DNA of 64,000 nucleotides, taken from positions 62,432,362-62,496,361 of the forward strand of contig CP154956.1 of the NCBI GenBank assembly GCA_039621445.1. Direction: 5' to 3'. A program made the translations under genes and the position numbers. Source of the stretch: Euglena gracilis (taxonomy: Eukaryota; Euglenida; Euglenophyceae; Euglenales). Shown one piece after another: positions 32,524 to 45,200 of this stretch. How positions within the stretch are numbered: the stretch's first letter is position 1; every line of letters begins with the position of its first letter. The notes under the pieces are model-generated. The model did not search any database. It was not told the origin of the DNA and saw only the letters and a program-made list of their open reading frames with translations.

Positions 32524-35500
32524 GGGCCCCAGGGGGGTGGGGTTTGGGGGAGGGCTGGGGGGCCGGGAGTCGGTCGGGTTGGCGGGGGGGGGGGGGACCC
32601 GCCCAACCCCTTCCTCAGCCATCCGGGGATCACCACCGCCCAAAATGGAACTCAACGAGCCATTTCTTGGGGGAGAAAAGTGGAGAACGTGGGCTTTATT
32701 TTGCCCAAGATGAAGATGGAGAAGGAGGGGGAGGGGTGGTGTGGTACCCTGGGTATTACAGAGGTGGTCGCATTCGCAGCGGCCAAAACCACCGCGGAAC
32801 GGTTTGCCGCGAGAGGAACCGGCGATTGGGGGGCCAGCCACCCCCCTGGCCGGCCTGGATGGCGGCGGCGTCCGGCCGGGGCACCTCGATGAGGCAGTCC
32901 AGGCGGCCGGGGCGCAGCATCGCCGGGTCCAGCAGGTCCTTGCGGTTCGTGCCGCCAGGGCCCCCCTCCTCCCTGCTGGGAGCCCCGAAACAGAGAGGGC
33001 CGGGACCTGCATGTGGACACCTTGGGGCCAGAGACTGGACCATTGGCCGTACGGCGCGGTCAAAGCCGGCCGACCACTTCTTCTGATGCGGGCCGCCACA
33101 CAGCATCTGGCAACTGGCAAAGTTTGGAAGGATTGAAACGTTTATTGTGCTTTATCCCCAAGAGAATACGTGGGTGTCATACTGGGGCCAAAAAAAAACC
33201 ATGGGCCATTTCCTGACCCTTCCGTTGAGACCTCCACAAGACTTCCCGTCTGGGTTTCCTCTGAGGCCCCAATGCAGCCGGGGGGGCCCTGGGCGGCGCC
33301 TACAAACAGCACGTCGTGCAGCGTGGACCGCTGCGTCTCGAAGCCGTCCAGCTCATTCAGCAGCGTGGAGAGCACGCGCGCCCCGACGTCGCTGCCAGTG
33401 CCGGGCCCGGCCGCCCGCTCCCGCGCTGCGGCCACCGCGTCCAGCTCGTCCCAGAACACAATGCTGGGCCGGCTCAGCCGGACGCAGTGGCCCCGATGAC
33501 GTTGGTGGGGGGCTGGCGCGCGCGCGCGCGTGTGTGTCAGGGGATTTCTTGAGGACCCCCCCCCCCGTATAACAATGCTGAGTGTACATCTGCGTTGTGT
33601 AAATATGTGTGGGCGGGCGGGCGGGTGGCGGGCGAGTCGGCAGACACAGGGAGAGGATGAGAGGACAGATGCATATGGGGGTGCCACAAACACACTCCGC
33701 AGTGTGTGCTGGGGGACCTGAGGACACAGCTGGGGGAGGGGAAAGAGGGCCACTGGGTGGGCCTGCCGGAACACGTCTCGAACGTACTGCTCGGAGTCCC
33801 CCTCTGAGATGAGACTCGAGAGCCAGGGCGACAAGCGAACGTAGGCCACAAACAGCACACGTTGCTTGATTCGTTGAAAAAAATGTTCTGGTTACAATTA
33901 TTGCACGCTTCAGGAACCGTCCATTTTCAGTAGTGATAGAGATGGTAGGCACAGAGGAACAGATTTTGAGCTCGAACTCTCACAGGCTTGGTAACCTTGG
34001 ATTCTGTCTGCATCGCCCATTGGGAACCGAAGCAAAGGCTCTTCCAAAGGTGCACGGTCCGAAGATCCGGATGGACCCTCAAATCTGCTTGAGGGCACTT
34101 GGCAACTCCTGGGATCCAGACAGGGGAGTGCCATGCGTTGCCTCAAAAACGCATGCACCCTTCCAGTACTGGTTGCCCTCAACTGGTTGCCCTCGGGGAG
34201 GGTCGTAACTTTTCTTCTATTTTCGCATGAAGATATTCCACACTGCCCATTTTTGAAGCAATAATACACCTTGCCTTTCCTAGCCTTAGGTGGTGGAATC
34301 TGCTCAAATGCTTTGCAAGGATGCGGAGGTGCACAGGCGTTTGTATTTTGCGCGGGGAAGCATAATCTCATAGGACGCAGCTTCACCCCAGCCCGCCAAC
34401 GTAGGCGGAGAACACCTTGGCGCTATCCACTGCAATGATGGTGCTGTGGGTGGATGCGGCGAGGGCACGCATCAGGGTGGTCCCTGGAGGGACGCGGCGG
34501 ACTGATTGCTGGACAACCACTCGGGGCACGGGGGCCACGCCGCCACGCCCCCGCCTTCGCACAGCCCGGTGGCCCATACAGCGCTGCCGGGCACTGGCGG
34601 AATGAGCCAGGAATGCCATGAAAAGTGGGGTGGACGGGTCCCCACATCCCCCTGGGGGAGGGGAGGGGAGAGGGAGGTCTTTCAACCAAAGCAGCGCCAC
34701 TCGTCGTGGAGTCATGCCCGAAACGTAGTGGGAGACTGGCAAAGATGCCTGTTGGCGGAGCTGGCAGTCTTGGCCCACTCACTTGGACTGGGAAGCATGC
34801 GAGGCGGCATGGGCGGAGTGCCCCCCCCCCCAACGATGGGGAATATACCTGACAGAGTCCAGCGAGCCCCGCCCGCTGGACTCGGGCGGGGTCCCGTGTC
34901 CAGCGGGCACAGGACCCCCTGTAGTGTCCAGGCAGAGTCCATGCAAGCCCCCCCCCCCCGGGGGGGAGCCAGTCGCGCCGGGAAAAAGGCAGCCGCCCGG
35001 GCAGGATGCCGGTGTACGGCCGCAGCCCGAGGCGGGCGAAGCTCTCCGGGTGGCGCAGCGGCCACTCCACCGCCTGCTGCAGCTTCTTCTTCACCTCCGC
35101 CAGCCCGCCGATGTCCTCCCACGTCGTGGTGCCTCCAGGCCCCGGCCCTGGCCCTGGGGGACGCCGGGAGACCCGCCCCGGCGTGTGAGGTCGGGCAACC
35201 CAAGAGTGGTGGGTTGGTCGCCACGCCGGACAGAAATAAGGAATCCCCACGTGGCGATCCGCACACAAGGAATGGCATGTGAATGGGCTGCAGGAGGGTG
35301 CATACCGGTGGTGGGATACCGACCCACTTTCAATCATTGTGCCCTCCTTGTGCCAGCAGTACCAGGGCTGGCACAAGGCTGGTGTGGCATAAGTCGGCAA
35401 CCGCACCTCCATTCCGGTGGAGGGGGGGGGAGGTTGCCACCTATGGGATGGAGGGTTGCACCTTTTCGGGGTTATTGAAAGAGTGGGGTTCAGTCACGAT

Positions 35501-38500
35501 TTTTGCGCATGAAATTCGGCCAAAATTGGGCCCAACTTAGGCGGAATGTCACGCGGCAATTGCCTTCTTGCACATACCAATCCGCTCGACTTTCGTCCCA
35601 AAATTCAAACCCTAAACCTGCTCCTTCAATAGGCCTAACAACATGTTCACCCACCATGGTATACCCCCCCCCCCTAAAATAGGACCCCCCCCATAAAATG
35701 GACCCCCCCCCCAAAATAAGACCCCCCCTAACCGGTCCGACCGCAGCCGACCGCGGCCGACCGCAGCCGACCGCGGGCTAAAAATTAGAATCTGTCATAG
35801 GTGCTTGGCTGTGGCCATCACAAAGGAACAGTGACGATATTGGTCGGTGGGGTGCGTCTCCTTGAGGATGGGAAAAGTTTTCAAGCCAGCTCCATCCTTC
35901 CATCTATCCTTCCATTCATCCGTCCGTCCGTCCGTCCATCCGTCCATCTTTCTCCATGTAATTATCAATCCATCAATCTACCCACCCGTGTAATTATCTC
36001 TGTCACATTAGTTGCCAACCTCTTCCCCCTTCAGATCGGGGAGGGTGGGTGGTGATTGCTGGCCTAAACCCCCCCCCAAATATAAGACACCCCTCACTAT
36101 AAGACACCCCCCAAATATAAGACACCCTTTGGGGATTTTCGGGCCGACACCCAAATATAAGACACCCCCCAAATATAAGACACCCCTGGGCCAGCACCTT
36201 CTTCTCCAAATATAAGACACCCCCCCATGGAAGGCCTTCCACAGTGAGTGTGGAGCAGCAAATCTCAAGGCGCGATGAAAACAACCAATGCACGTCCAGT
36301 CTACTGCTTTTCCGTGAAGCAACTGCTTTTTGGGTGTAGCAGATCAAGGTTGAGAATCTATTATTTTGAACAGCAAGAAGGCGACCAATCTGCAAGTGGT
36401 GATGAATGACGTTCAGACAAATGTGTCAGTGTTTGTATTTTCCAATTTCTAGAAAATGAGGCAGTCCGTTGTGCCAAGTTCATCACCACTTGCAGATTGG
36501 TCGATTTCAGCATACACACTCTCCAAAGCGTCAGAAGACTACCCGCCAGACATGAATAAAACCCTATATATGAAGGTACGAGGACATTAGCACAATAACA
36601 TACTTGCTGGAAAAGTGTCCAAATATAAGACACCCCTCAGTCATCCGCCTGAGACCCAAATATAAGACACCCCCCAAATATAAGACACCCTTTGGCGAAA
36701 TTGGTCGACACCCAAATATAAGACACCGGTGTCTTATATTTGGGGGGGGGTTTAACCCCCCCCAAAAAATAAGACCGGGGGTCCATTTCATGGGTCGGTT
36801 ACTGGAAAGCCCGACAGGGGGGGGCTTATTCATGGGGGGGGGGGGGCAATTTTATGGATTTTTGCTGGAAAAGTTTTCGACCCCCCCAAAATGTCCAAAA
36901 ATGCCCCCAAAATATCAATTTTCAAAAAATTTGGTGCTTCGCGCCAGAAAAATAGGAGAAAATATGCTGAATTGTGTGAAAATTGTCCCAAATTTTCAGA
37001 TTTACCCCCCCAAAATGTCCCACTTTTCAAGAATCCGGCGCTTCGCGCCGGCAGGGGGGGGTCTTATTTATGGGGGGTCCATTGCAAATGAGCATATCTC
37101 GCAATCACACAATCCATTGTTGCCGACTTTTGGCCACTTTTCGCTGCTTTTGGGCAGTTTTTGATGCTTTTGGACTGCTTTTGGCCACTGTTGCCGACTT
37201 TTGGTCGATTTTTGCTGCCTTTGCCCATTATTTCCTGCCTTTTGCTTTGTTTTGGTCACTTTTGTTGCTTTTGCCCACTTTTTGCTGTGTTTTGGCTGCT
37301 TTTGGACAGCTTTTGCTTTGCTTAGACCTCTTTTGACCACTTTTGGCCTCTTTAACCCACTTTTGACCACTTTTCTCTGCTTTTGGCCATTTTTACCCAC
37401 TTCTGGCCACTTTCAGGCCACTTTAAACGTCTTTTTGTTGCTTTTGTCAAACGTGACCTAAAAATGGCCTAAAAGTGGCAAAACATGGTTAAAATGACCA
37501 AAAGTTCCAAAAGTAGGCAAAAATAACCAAAAAAAAAACGCCCAAAAATGGCCCAAAATGACCCTGCTTTTGGCCGATTTGGGTCACTTTAGCAGCTTTT
37601 GTTCACTTTTGGCAACAAACTGGCGCAAAATGCTCAAAATGGTCAAATTGGACCAAAAAGAGACCAAAAAATGGGCAAAAATAACAAAAGAAAAGGTCGA
37701 AAGTGGCTTTAAATGGTCAAAAATGGCCCAAGAGCAGGACAAAATGGCCCAAAATTACAAGAAGTGGGCAAAAAGTGCCAAAAATGGTCAAAATAGGTCA
37801 AAATGGGTGAATTATGGTGGCAAATGGGCCAAAAGGGGACAAAAGCGACCAAAAATGGCCAAAAAATGGCCAAAAGTGGCCAAAAGTGGCAACATGAGCC
37901 AGATGAGCCAGAAAAATCTCAACATCTGGGATAAAAATGAGCCTAATTCCTCATTCTCACTGAAAAATTGACATCAATTAAAAAAAAGTTGCGCGGTCGG
38001 CTGCGGTCGGCTGCGGTCGGATGCGGTCGGCTGCGATCGGCTGCGGTCGGCACCCCACCTATGACAGTCCTGAAACCCGCGGTCGGCCGCGGTCGGCTGC
38101 GGTCGGCTGCGGTCGGCTGCGGTCGGCATAGGTGCCTGGCCACAGCCTGGGCGCCGCGCAGCTCCACGTGCACCGCCCGCTTCAGGGAGGGCGGCACCGC
38201 CTCCAGCGCCCGCCGCACGTGCTGCGGTTCGATGGTCCCCCCGGGCTCCGCCAAGTCAGCCGGGCCTTTTGGGAGCCGCCGAGGGGAGAGCCGTTGGCCC
38301 CCAATGACCGGAAGCAAAGAGCCACTCGTCCGAGTCCATGATGCTGTTGTGACCAGTGGGCAGCAACCACCATGAGAGATTGTCAAGTAGCCCATATGGG
38401 GGGATCCGAATGGGAGGACTTGGGTTTTGCCTTGGTGACAGGTCTGCGCTTGCGTAACCCCTCATTTTGCATTTTGCGATTTCCAGATTTTCAGCAAAAT

Positions 38501-41500
38501 TGCTATTGGGAAGGAGAAAGAAGTATATTTTAGACAAAAGATATCCAATTTATTGGCCAAACTTGGAACGGGAGATAGATATTGGAGGATTTTTCTATGC
38601 TATGCTCCTCGTTCGGTGCCTGTAGGTTGATTTTCATATCAAAGACAGCAAGTTTTTCAAGACATTTTGGGGCTGCTAAAATGTATTGAAAACCATGAAC
38701 GCTTTTTGTCCCCAGTTTTCTGCCCAATTCAAACCCCTCGAGGGTCTTGAAATTCGGCACAATATAAAACAGGGCATTCAAAATTTTGGGGCGTTGGAGG
38801 GGGCATCTGTTTGTGTGTTTATGAGTGTGTGTATGTGTGGGAGGGAGGGTGCGGGTGTGCATGTGTGTGTGCGTGCGTGCGCGCGTGCATGTGTGTGTGC
38901 GTGCGTGCGTGCATGCATGTGTGTGCGCGTGTGTGTGTGCGCGCGTGCGTGCGTGTGTGCATGTGTGTGGGGTTGTGAGTCTGTAGGTGGTGGGCATGAA
39001 AAAGCACGGCTGCCAAGTCCCCAGGATTGCTGGAATTGGAGCTGGGCGAGCTCTGTAACGTTGCAAAGCGGTGCGCCTCCCGCACCAGCTGCGCCAGGTC
39101 CGCCCCGACGTACCCGACTGTATCGTCAGCCAGCGCGGGGAGGTCCACGCTGCAGGGAAGCGGATGCAGTAAGCCCCCTCCCAAATAAAAGGAACCCTTT
39201 GGCCAACACCCAAATATTTTAATATTAACAATTTGAAAAAATAATTTATGCCGACACCTAAATGCAAACAACCCCCAAATATGGGTAACCCCTGACTAGC
39301 TGATATAAAAAAAAACTTGCATTAAAAAGCAAAAAATCAGCAGAATTCAGCGAGCTCCAAATATTAGCAACCCCCAATATTCAGCAACCCCCGGAACCGA
39401 TTTTCGCAAACCCGAACTTAAGCAACACAATTTTTTTGGGAGGGGGTTGGGGATGGGCATATGCACCTATGGGGGAGCAGGACACAGAAGTGAAAGACAA
39501 GTCAGCTACAGAGGCAAATTGCTTTGGGAGGGGGGCGGTTCGGCCAGTTTGGCGTCCAGGTCTTCTTCGGATCCAAAATATGGTCCCTGGGGTGCACCTC
39601 GAATAAAAATTCGTCAGGGAAACCAGGCTGCAATTCAAAAACAGACGCCAGCAATCTTTTGTCGATGTCCCCCAAATCACTTGTCATTCGTCACCAGTCA
39701 CTGGTCAGCTGACAAGTCGACAGGCACTGATCATTGACCCTGACAATCTCAGGCAGCGCCAATTGCCGATGCCCACCTAAATTTTTGCAATTTCTTGGGC
39801 GGTTGGGGTACGCGTGTAACCGTACCCCCTTCTGGAGGGTGGAGCCAAGGTGTCACAGGTGAAAAGAAAGCCACCCACCTAACACACCCACCTAACGCAC
39901 CTAACGTTTGTCATTTAATTTTTGCCCAAAACGATGTTTTTTGGCCTCCCGTACCCGGAAAAACTGTTTTGGATTCAAAATGAGCGTATTCGATCCCCTC
40001 CCCCCCCCCCCGTTTTTGGCCCGAAACCCATGCATTTTGGCCGGGCTGGGACGTGCCGGGCCTCCGGGCCGGGCCCAAATGTGCCGTGCCTGGCCGGGCT
40101 ACCGGGCCGCCGACCGCCTCAAACATCTGCAGCAGCACGCGTCAAGAGCTCAGCACTACACAAAACCTGGTAATTGTCTGCAGGGTTGGCTGTGGAAAGT
40201 GTGTCTCAGTTGCCAGCCTGTGCTGATGAGTCTGCGGGTGCGGTGTTGGTAGTGATAGATAAATAATGCCCTGAAAACAGCCAAAAAGAAGGGTTTGGGA
40301 GAGTAAACAAGACTTGCAAAACAGGACATACCAAAAACGTCCAGAAAGCCCCCTCTGAGTAGCTGGTCGTGGCAATCAAAAAAAAATTGGGGGGTTCGGA
40401 CAGCATCCTCCGAAGTTCTGAACTTTCAGGGCTTCTTGGGTGGTTTTAACAGAATTTAGACAGCATTTTTGCCTTTGAAAACGGCAGTTTTCTCTGAAAT
40501 TTTAAAATAATACCCCCAAAATCCTCCTTTTTGAATCTTCAACTTTCAGTCCTTCCAACATGTCTCGGAAGGCGGAAGGGGTGCGACAGAGGTTTCCAAA
40601 GCCATCACACCTCTGCGGGGGGGGGGGGGACGAAGAAAAACCTGTTCTCATCCAGTGCCAGGTCGCTGTTTGACGCAGTTCAAATGGCTTTATTTTGTAT
40701 GGCCCAACCCTCTCACCATTTGTCAGATTGGTTTAAATGTGTTTCTCAACCAAGAGCCAAGTTTTAAGGCAGCCATCTCTTCACGTTGAGCCAAACCTTT
40801 CCTGTGTCGACAGCTGTTGCTGGTTTCCATACACCCCAGACCCTCACCTGCACACCGTTGTATGCAAAAAGATAGTCCCCAGATGCGAAGCCTGGCAGCC
40901 GGACAACAAAACCTGCCTTCCACCAAACAGCCAGTTTCCTAAAAGAATCACTCAAACATTTCAGGCTGGTTCCTGCCTACACTAACAGCATTACATGGTA
41001 GGTTGCCACCTGCCATCACATCAAACTCATTTCAGGCGGACATCCGCGCAGAGAAACCATCCTCGTTGGTCATTTAAAAGCCATTTTTCATGTCATCTGA
41101 TGTTTCATTTTGTGCGGGTATCCGTGTACACTTGGGATATTTTTTCCTAAACCACCACGCAAAACAAAAACTCACCGAAGCAAAACGCCATGTCACAGGC
41201 ATTAAAAATGCTCATTTTTTCGCTCATTATGGACACAGCATCACATACATACTTGAAAACCACAAAACTTTATCACAGCAAATCAGAATTTAGGCCGTCA
41301 TCCGCGCAGGGTTTTTCTCAGATTTTGGGCCTTCAACTCACACCTGCGAATCAGAAATTTTGTACCCATTTCAGGTCCAGTAAAAAAAAAAGGTCAAAAA
41401 ATACAGAAATTTGGCAGGCAGCTAGCACCGCCTAAGACAAATCCTTGAGGGGGTCATGTATCTTTGAAATCTGGCTTTCCAATCAGGCTTTTGCTTAAGG

Positions 41501-42171
41501 ACCCCGGGGGGGGGGGGGTACTGGCTAGCCAATCGGCTAGACACTGGAAAAAGTGGACTAGCTAGACCCCCCCGGGGGGGGGGGGTCCGGGGGTACCCCA
41601 GACTGGAAAAAAAATTTCCTCCGGCGCTGTGCGCCGAAGGAAAAATGGGGTTTTTAACAGGTTTTTTGGCTAATTTTGTTCCAAAAATTCCCAAAAATGG
41701 CCAAAAACGGGCATTTTTGGCCATTTTGGGGGGTCCCAAAAAAATTTTCGGCGCTTCGCGCCGGTCACTGGAAAAAAATTCCACTAGCTAGCCCTGCAAG
41801 CAGACCCCCCCCGGGGGGGTGGTCTGCTAGAAAACCCACTAGCCAAATTTGGACTAGCTGCAGTCCAACCCCCCCCCCCCCCCGGGGGGGGCACTGCAAT
41901 CCCTTAAGCAAAAGCCTGTTTCCAATGCTTTCCCCTTTCTTTCAAAAATGCCACATTGTTTCCCCTATCTTCTATCCAGTTTGGGACTATTGAAATAAAT
42001 TGATGGAATCACACCCTCAGATGCTGCTATGGTTCATTTGTGCACTATTTTTTTTGTATATCCTCCCCCATCAATTTTGTTCACACTCTCTGGATGTGGC
42101 TCAGTGGTGTGTGAGTATTCCTGCGTTCTGAACAAGAAAAACAAAAAAAACAGCAACACGCGGACAGACAG

Positions 42172-42210
<39 letters not shown>

Positions 42211-45200
42211 TACACACACACACACACACACACCGGTGTCCATATGTCTCCAGAAAGTGTTCCAGCATCGCGAGGCGACTGGCGCGGTCCGGGGGCCCAA
42301 CGTAGATCTCGCGGTCGAACCGCCCCGCCCGCCGCAGCCCCGCGTCCAGCTGCTGCACCCGGTTCGTGAGCCCGACCAGCACGCACCGCTGCCCCGCGGC
42401 GGCGGCCCCCCGCGCGAGGCCGTCCGCCAGGCTGGCGACCAGGGCGGAGACTGCGACGCCCTCCGTGGGCTGGGACCCGGCCGGCGCGGGGGCGACGCAG
42501 GGCAGGGGATGGGGTGAGCCCGGCCACCCCCAAGCAGGGTATTAAGTGAGTAGGGGTGGGGGTGGAGTGAGCTGGATCCCCCCCTCCCCCCTCCGCAAAA
42601 CCACCGCTCACTTGACCCCTGCCCCCAAGGGTCCGATTTCGACACCCAAATATGAATCCTCCCGGGAATCCTACTCGTGTGGGCAGGGACGTTCCATGTG
42701 GAGGTCGTCCCCAGATAGCCCAAACAGGCCCTAATTAAATGAACCTGAAGATACGAGACATAAAAATGTGGCAAACCGGGCCTGCCCGACTCGGGGGGGT
42801 GGGGGGCGTCGGTCGGGCAGCCAGTCGGGGGGGGGGACGCAGCGGCGGCCGGGCCGAGGGGTGCACAGGCCGTCGATCTCATCCAGCACCAGGACGGACG
42901 GCCCCGCCGCCAGCACCTGCTGGACGGCAGCAGGGGGGTCTGCGCATAGAACGTCCGCCCCTGTGCCATTCCACGTGCCCGCGTATTGGAAATTGGGCTT
43001 CGGAGGGGAAATTGGGGGGGGGGGGGCTGGGGGGTCTTGAGGGGGTTGGGGGCCCGAAAAAGGGGGGCATCGGAGGCAGTGATCAAAACACAGAGCCCCA
43101 AAGGAGTCTCATTTTCATCTCACCCTATTTGCCAACCCACGACGCAGGGCTGCGGCCAGAGAGTCCCCCTGGCCAGCCTCGGCAACCTCTGCCACCCCGC
43201 CGGTGGCCTGGGCCACGCTGCCGCAGTTCAGCTCCCGCACCGGCAGCCGCAGCCGCTGGCAGACCAGCCGCACCATGGACGTCTTGCCGGGGGCAGGCCG
43301 CCCGGGGATCATGGATTGGGGACCCCCAGGGTCCCGTCATGGTGTTTGTCACGCATCCGAACACAGTTCAGGTGGGGGATTTGCAGCGCCTCCCAAAGCT
43401 CCACCAGCCATTTGTGACCCCCGACGCATGCAAACAAAGGCGAAGAGAGGATACAAACAGAGTCACAGGTACACCTTGTAGCCCTGTTGGCAGACCCCCC
43501 CCCCGGGTCCACTAGGATTCCCACTAGCCAAATTTGGACCAGGCACAGCTCAGCCCCCCCCCCCAGGGGTACTGCGAGTCCTTAAGCAGAAGCCTGCTTG
43601 TGAGCCATAGCGCTGCAGCTGAGGGGGTGCATTTGGCGAGCATTTGGGAGCCCCAAAATGGCTTTGGTCGTAGCACCCACGAGAGGGCGAGGCCATCGCC
43701 ACTGCCGGGGTCCAGCCAGGAACGGCCTGGTGGACGCCGGGGGGCCCGTGCAGCAGCACGCCCTGTGGGGGCCGCAAGGCAAGCTCCGCAAAATGCTCCC
43801 CTCAGCCACAGGCGCACGTGTGGCACACATGCCATGTGTGACACGTGTGACCTGTGTGGGGACGGGACCCATGGCCGAATGTGGCGGGCACCCAAACGTG
43901 AGTGAGACGTGGGCCCGGTCGCAGGAGGGCGGCCCCCAGCAGGGCGGTGAGCTGCTCCACCGCGTCGTCCACGCCCCAGAGCGCCGGGCCGAGGGCGGCG
44001 GGCGAGGGGGCCAAGGGGACGGTCGGAGCAGCGGGCAAGGCGAAGGGCGCCGGAGGGGCGAGGGAGACGGCAGTGGTGGGGTCCACCCGGACGTAGCCGT
44101 GCCGACAGGGAGCCCGCACTCCCAGCAGGCAGGTTGGAGGTGGGGACCATACGATAGCTTTCCACCCCGAGGGGTCACTTTCCACTTTCAAAAAAGCCAG
44201 TCAGTCGCTTTTTAAAACCCACTTCCTGCTTCCCCCCCAGGGGGTCAGTCAATTGGCCAATTGACTGACAATCAGGCCTAAAATCATGGATTTTGGCCAA
44301 AAATTCAAGAAAAATATGGCGCCTTCGGCGCCGGGTGACCACTTTCGGCCAATTTATGGCCTACCCTCCCCCAGGAGCCAAAACCAGAACGCCAAATAAA
44401 CCAGTCAGTCGCCCCCGGAGGTGGGGTCAGACACACCCGTCCGTGTTTAGGCCAATTTTTTCAAGACGTGAAAAGTTCTAAAACTTCGTCCAAACACGGT
44501 TTCAGACCAAGGACAGTGTTTTGGGCCAAGGTTTTAGGGGGGGCCAGGGGCTACCGCGGCGCCTTCGGCCCCTAACTCCCCGCCCCTGGGCTCCCCCTAA
44601 CTCTTGGCCCAAACACACTTCTTGGCATAAAGCAATGGTATGGTGAAGACTCGACACTGGTGCATAAGGTAATGTGTCCGAGCCATCAAAGCAATCAATG
44701 CCAGGTTTACCGTTGCAGTGCGCGAAGTGGAACGTCTGGAAATTGAGATGGGCAAAAGACCTGCTTTCACTCCCGCCCAACAAGGCGACAGAAACAGCAA
44801 CTCAACCCCACGCGGCACAGCAGACGGGTGTTATATGCCTCGCTTTTCCCGTGGATCGCCCTGAGTACGGCGGCTCCAGCGCCTGCACCGTGAAGAGGAG
44901 CGGCGCCGCAAAGCCCTCCGGCTGGCACCGCACGAGGCACCCCGCCTGCAGCGCGTGGCCCTCCAGCGCCAGGCCGAGGCGGTGGCGCAGCCGCAGCGTG
45001 TTGCGGGTGACGTCGAAGGCGGGCGTCTCGCCGGGGAACAGGAGCGGCGTGAGCCGCACGGAGTCCGCCCGCCGCGGCGCCGGGGCAGTGCGGCCCTCTT
45101 GTGGCACCCACCCCGGACCCAGTGACCCGCATCTCATAGTCGCACACTCTCTGCATGGTTTTCTTTGATGGCGCTTCATATATACGCTACATATATATAA

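Noticed and set aside
34383-34778. GT-AG interpretation of the intron after SAYVG (gtgaag ... ctcag)
   Set aside because: It leaves GGLG in the YVG-(E/D)SE pore loop and puts GDSEQYV out of frame.
36066-36765. CRISPR-like regular repeats (AAATATAAGACACC)
   Set aside because: Spacers are absent or C-rich filler, repeats are too short and irregular, and the context is a eukaryotic intron.
42029-42517. Plus-strand frame of Thr-His repeats
   Set aside because: Antisense of the CA microsatellite and AFG2 exon 7.
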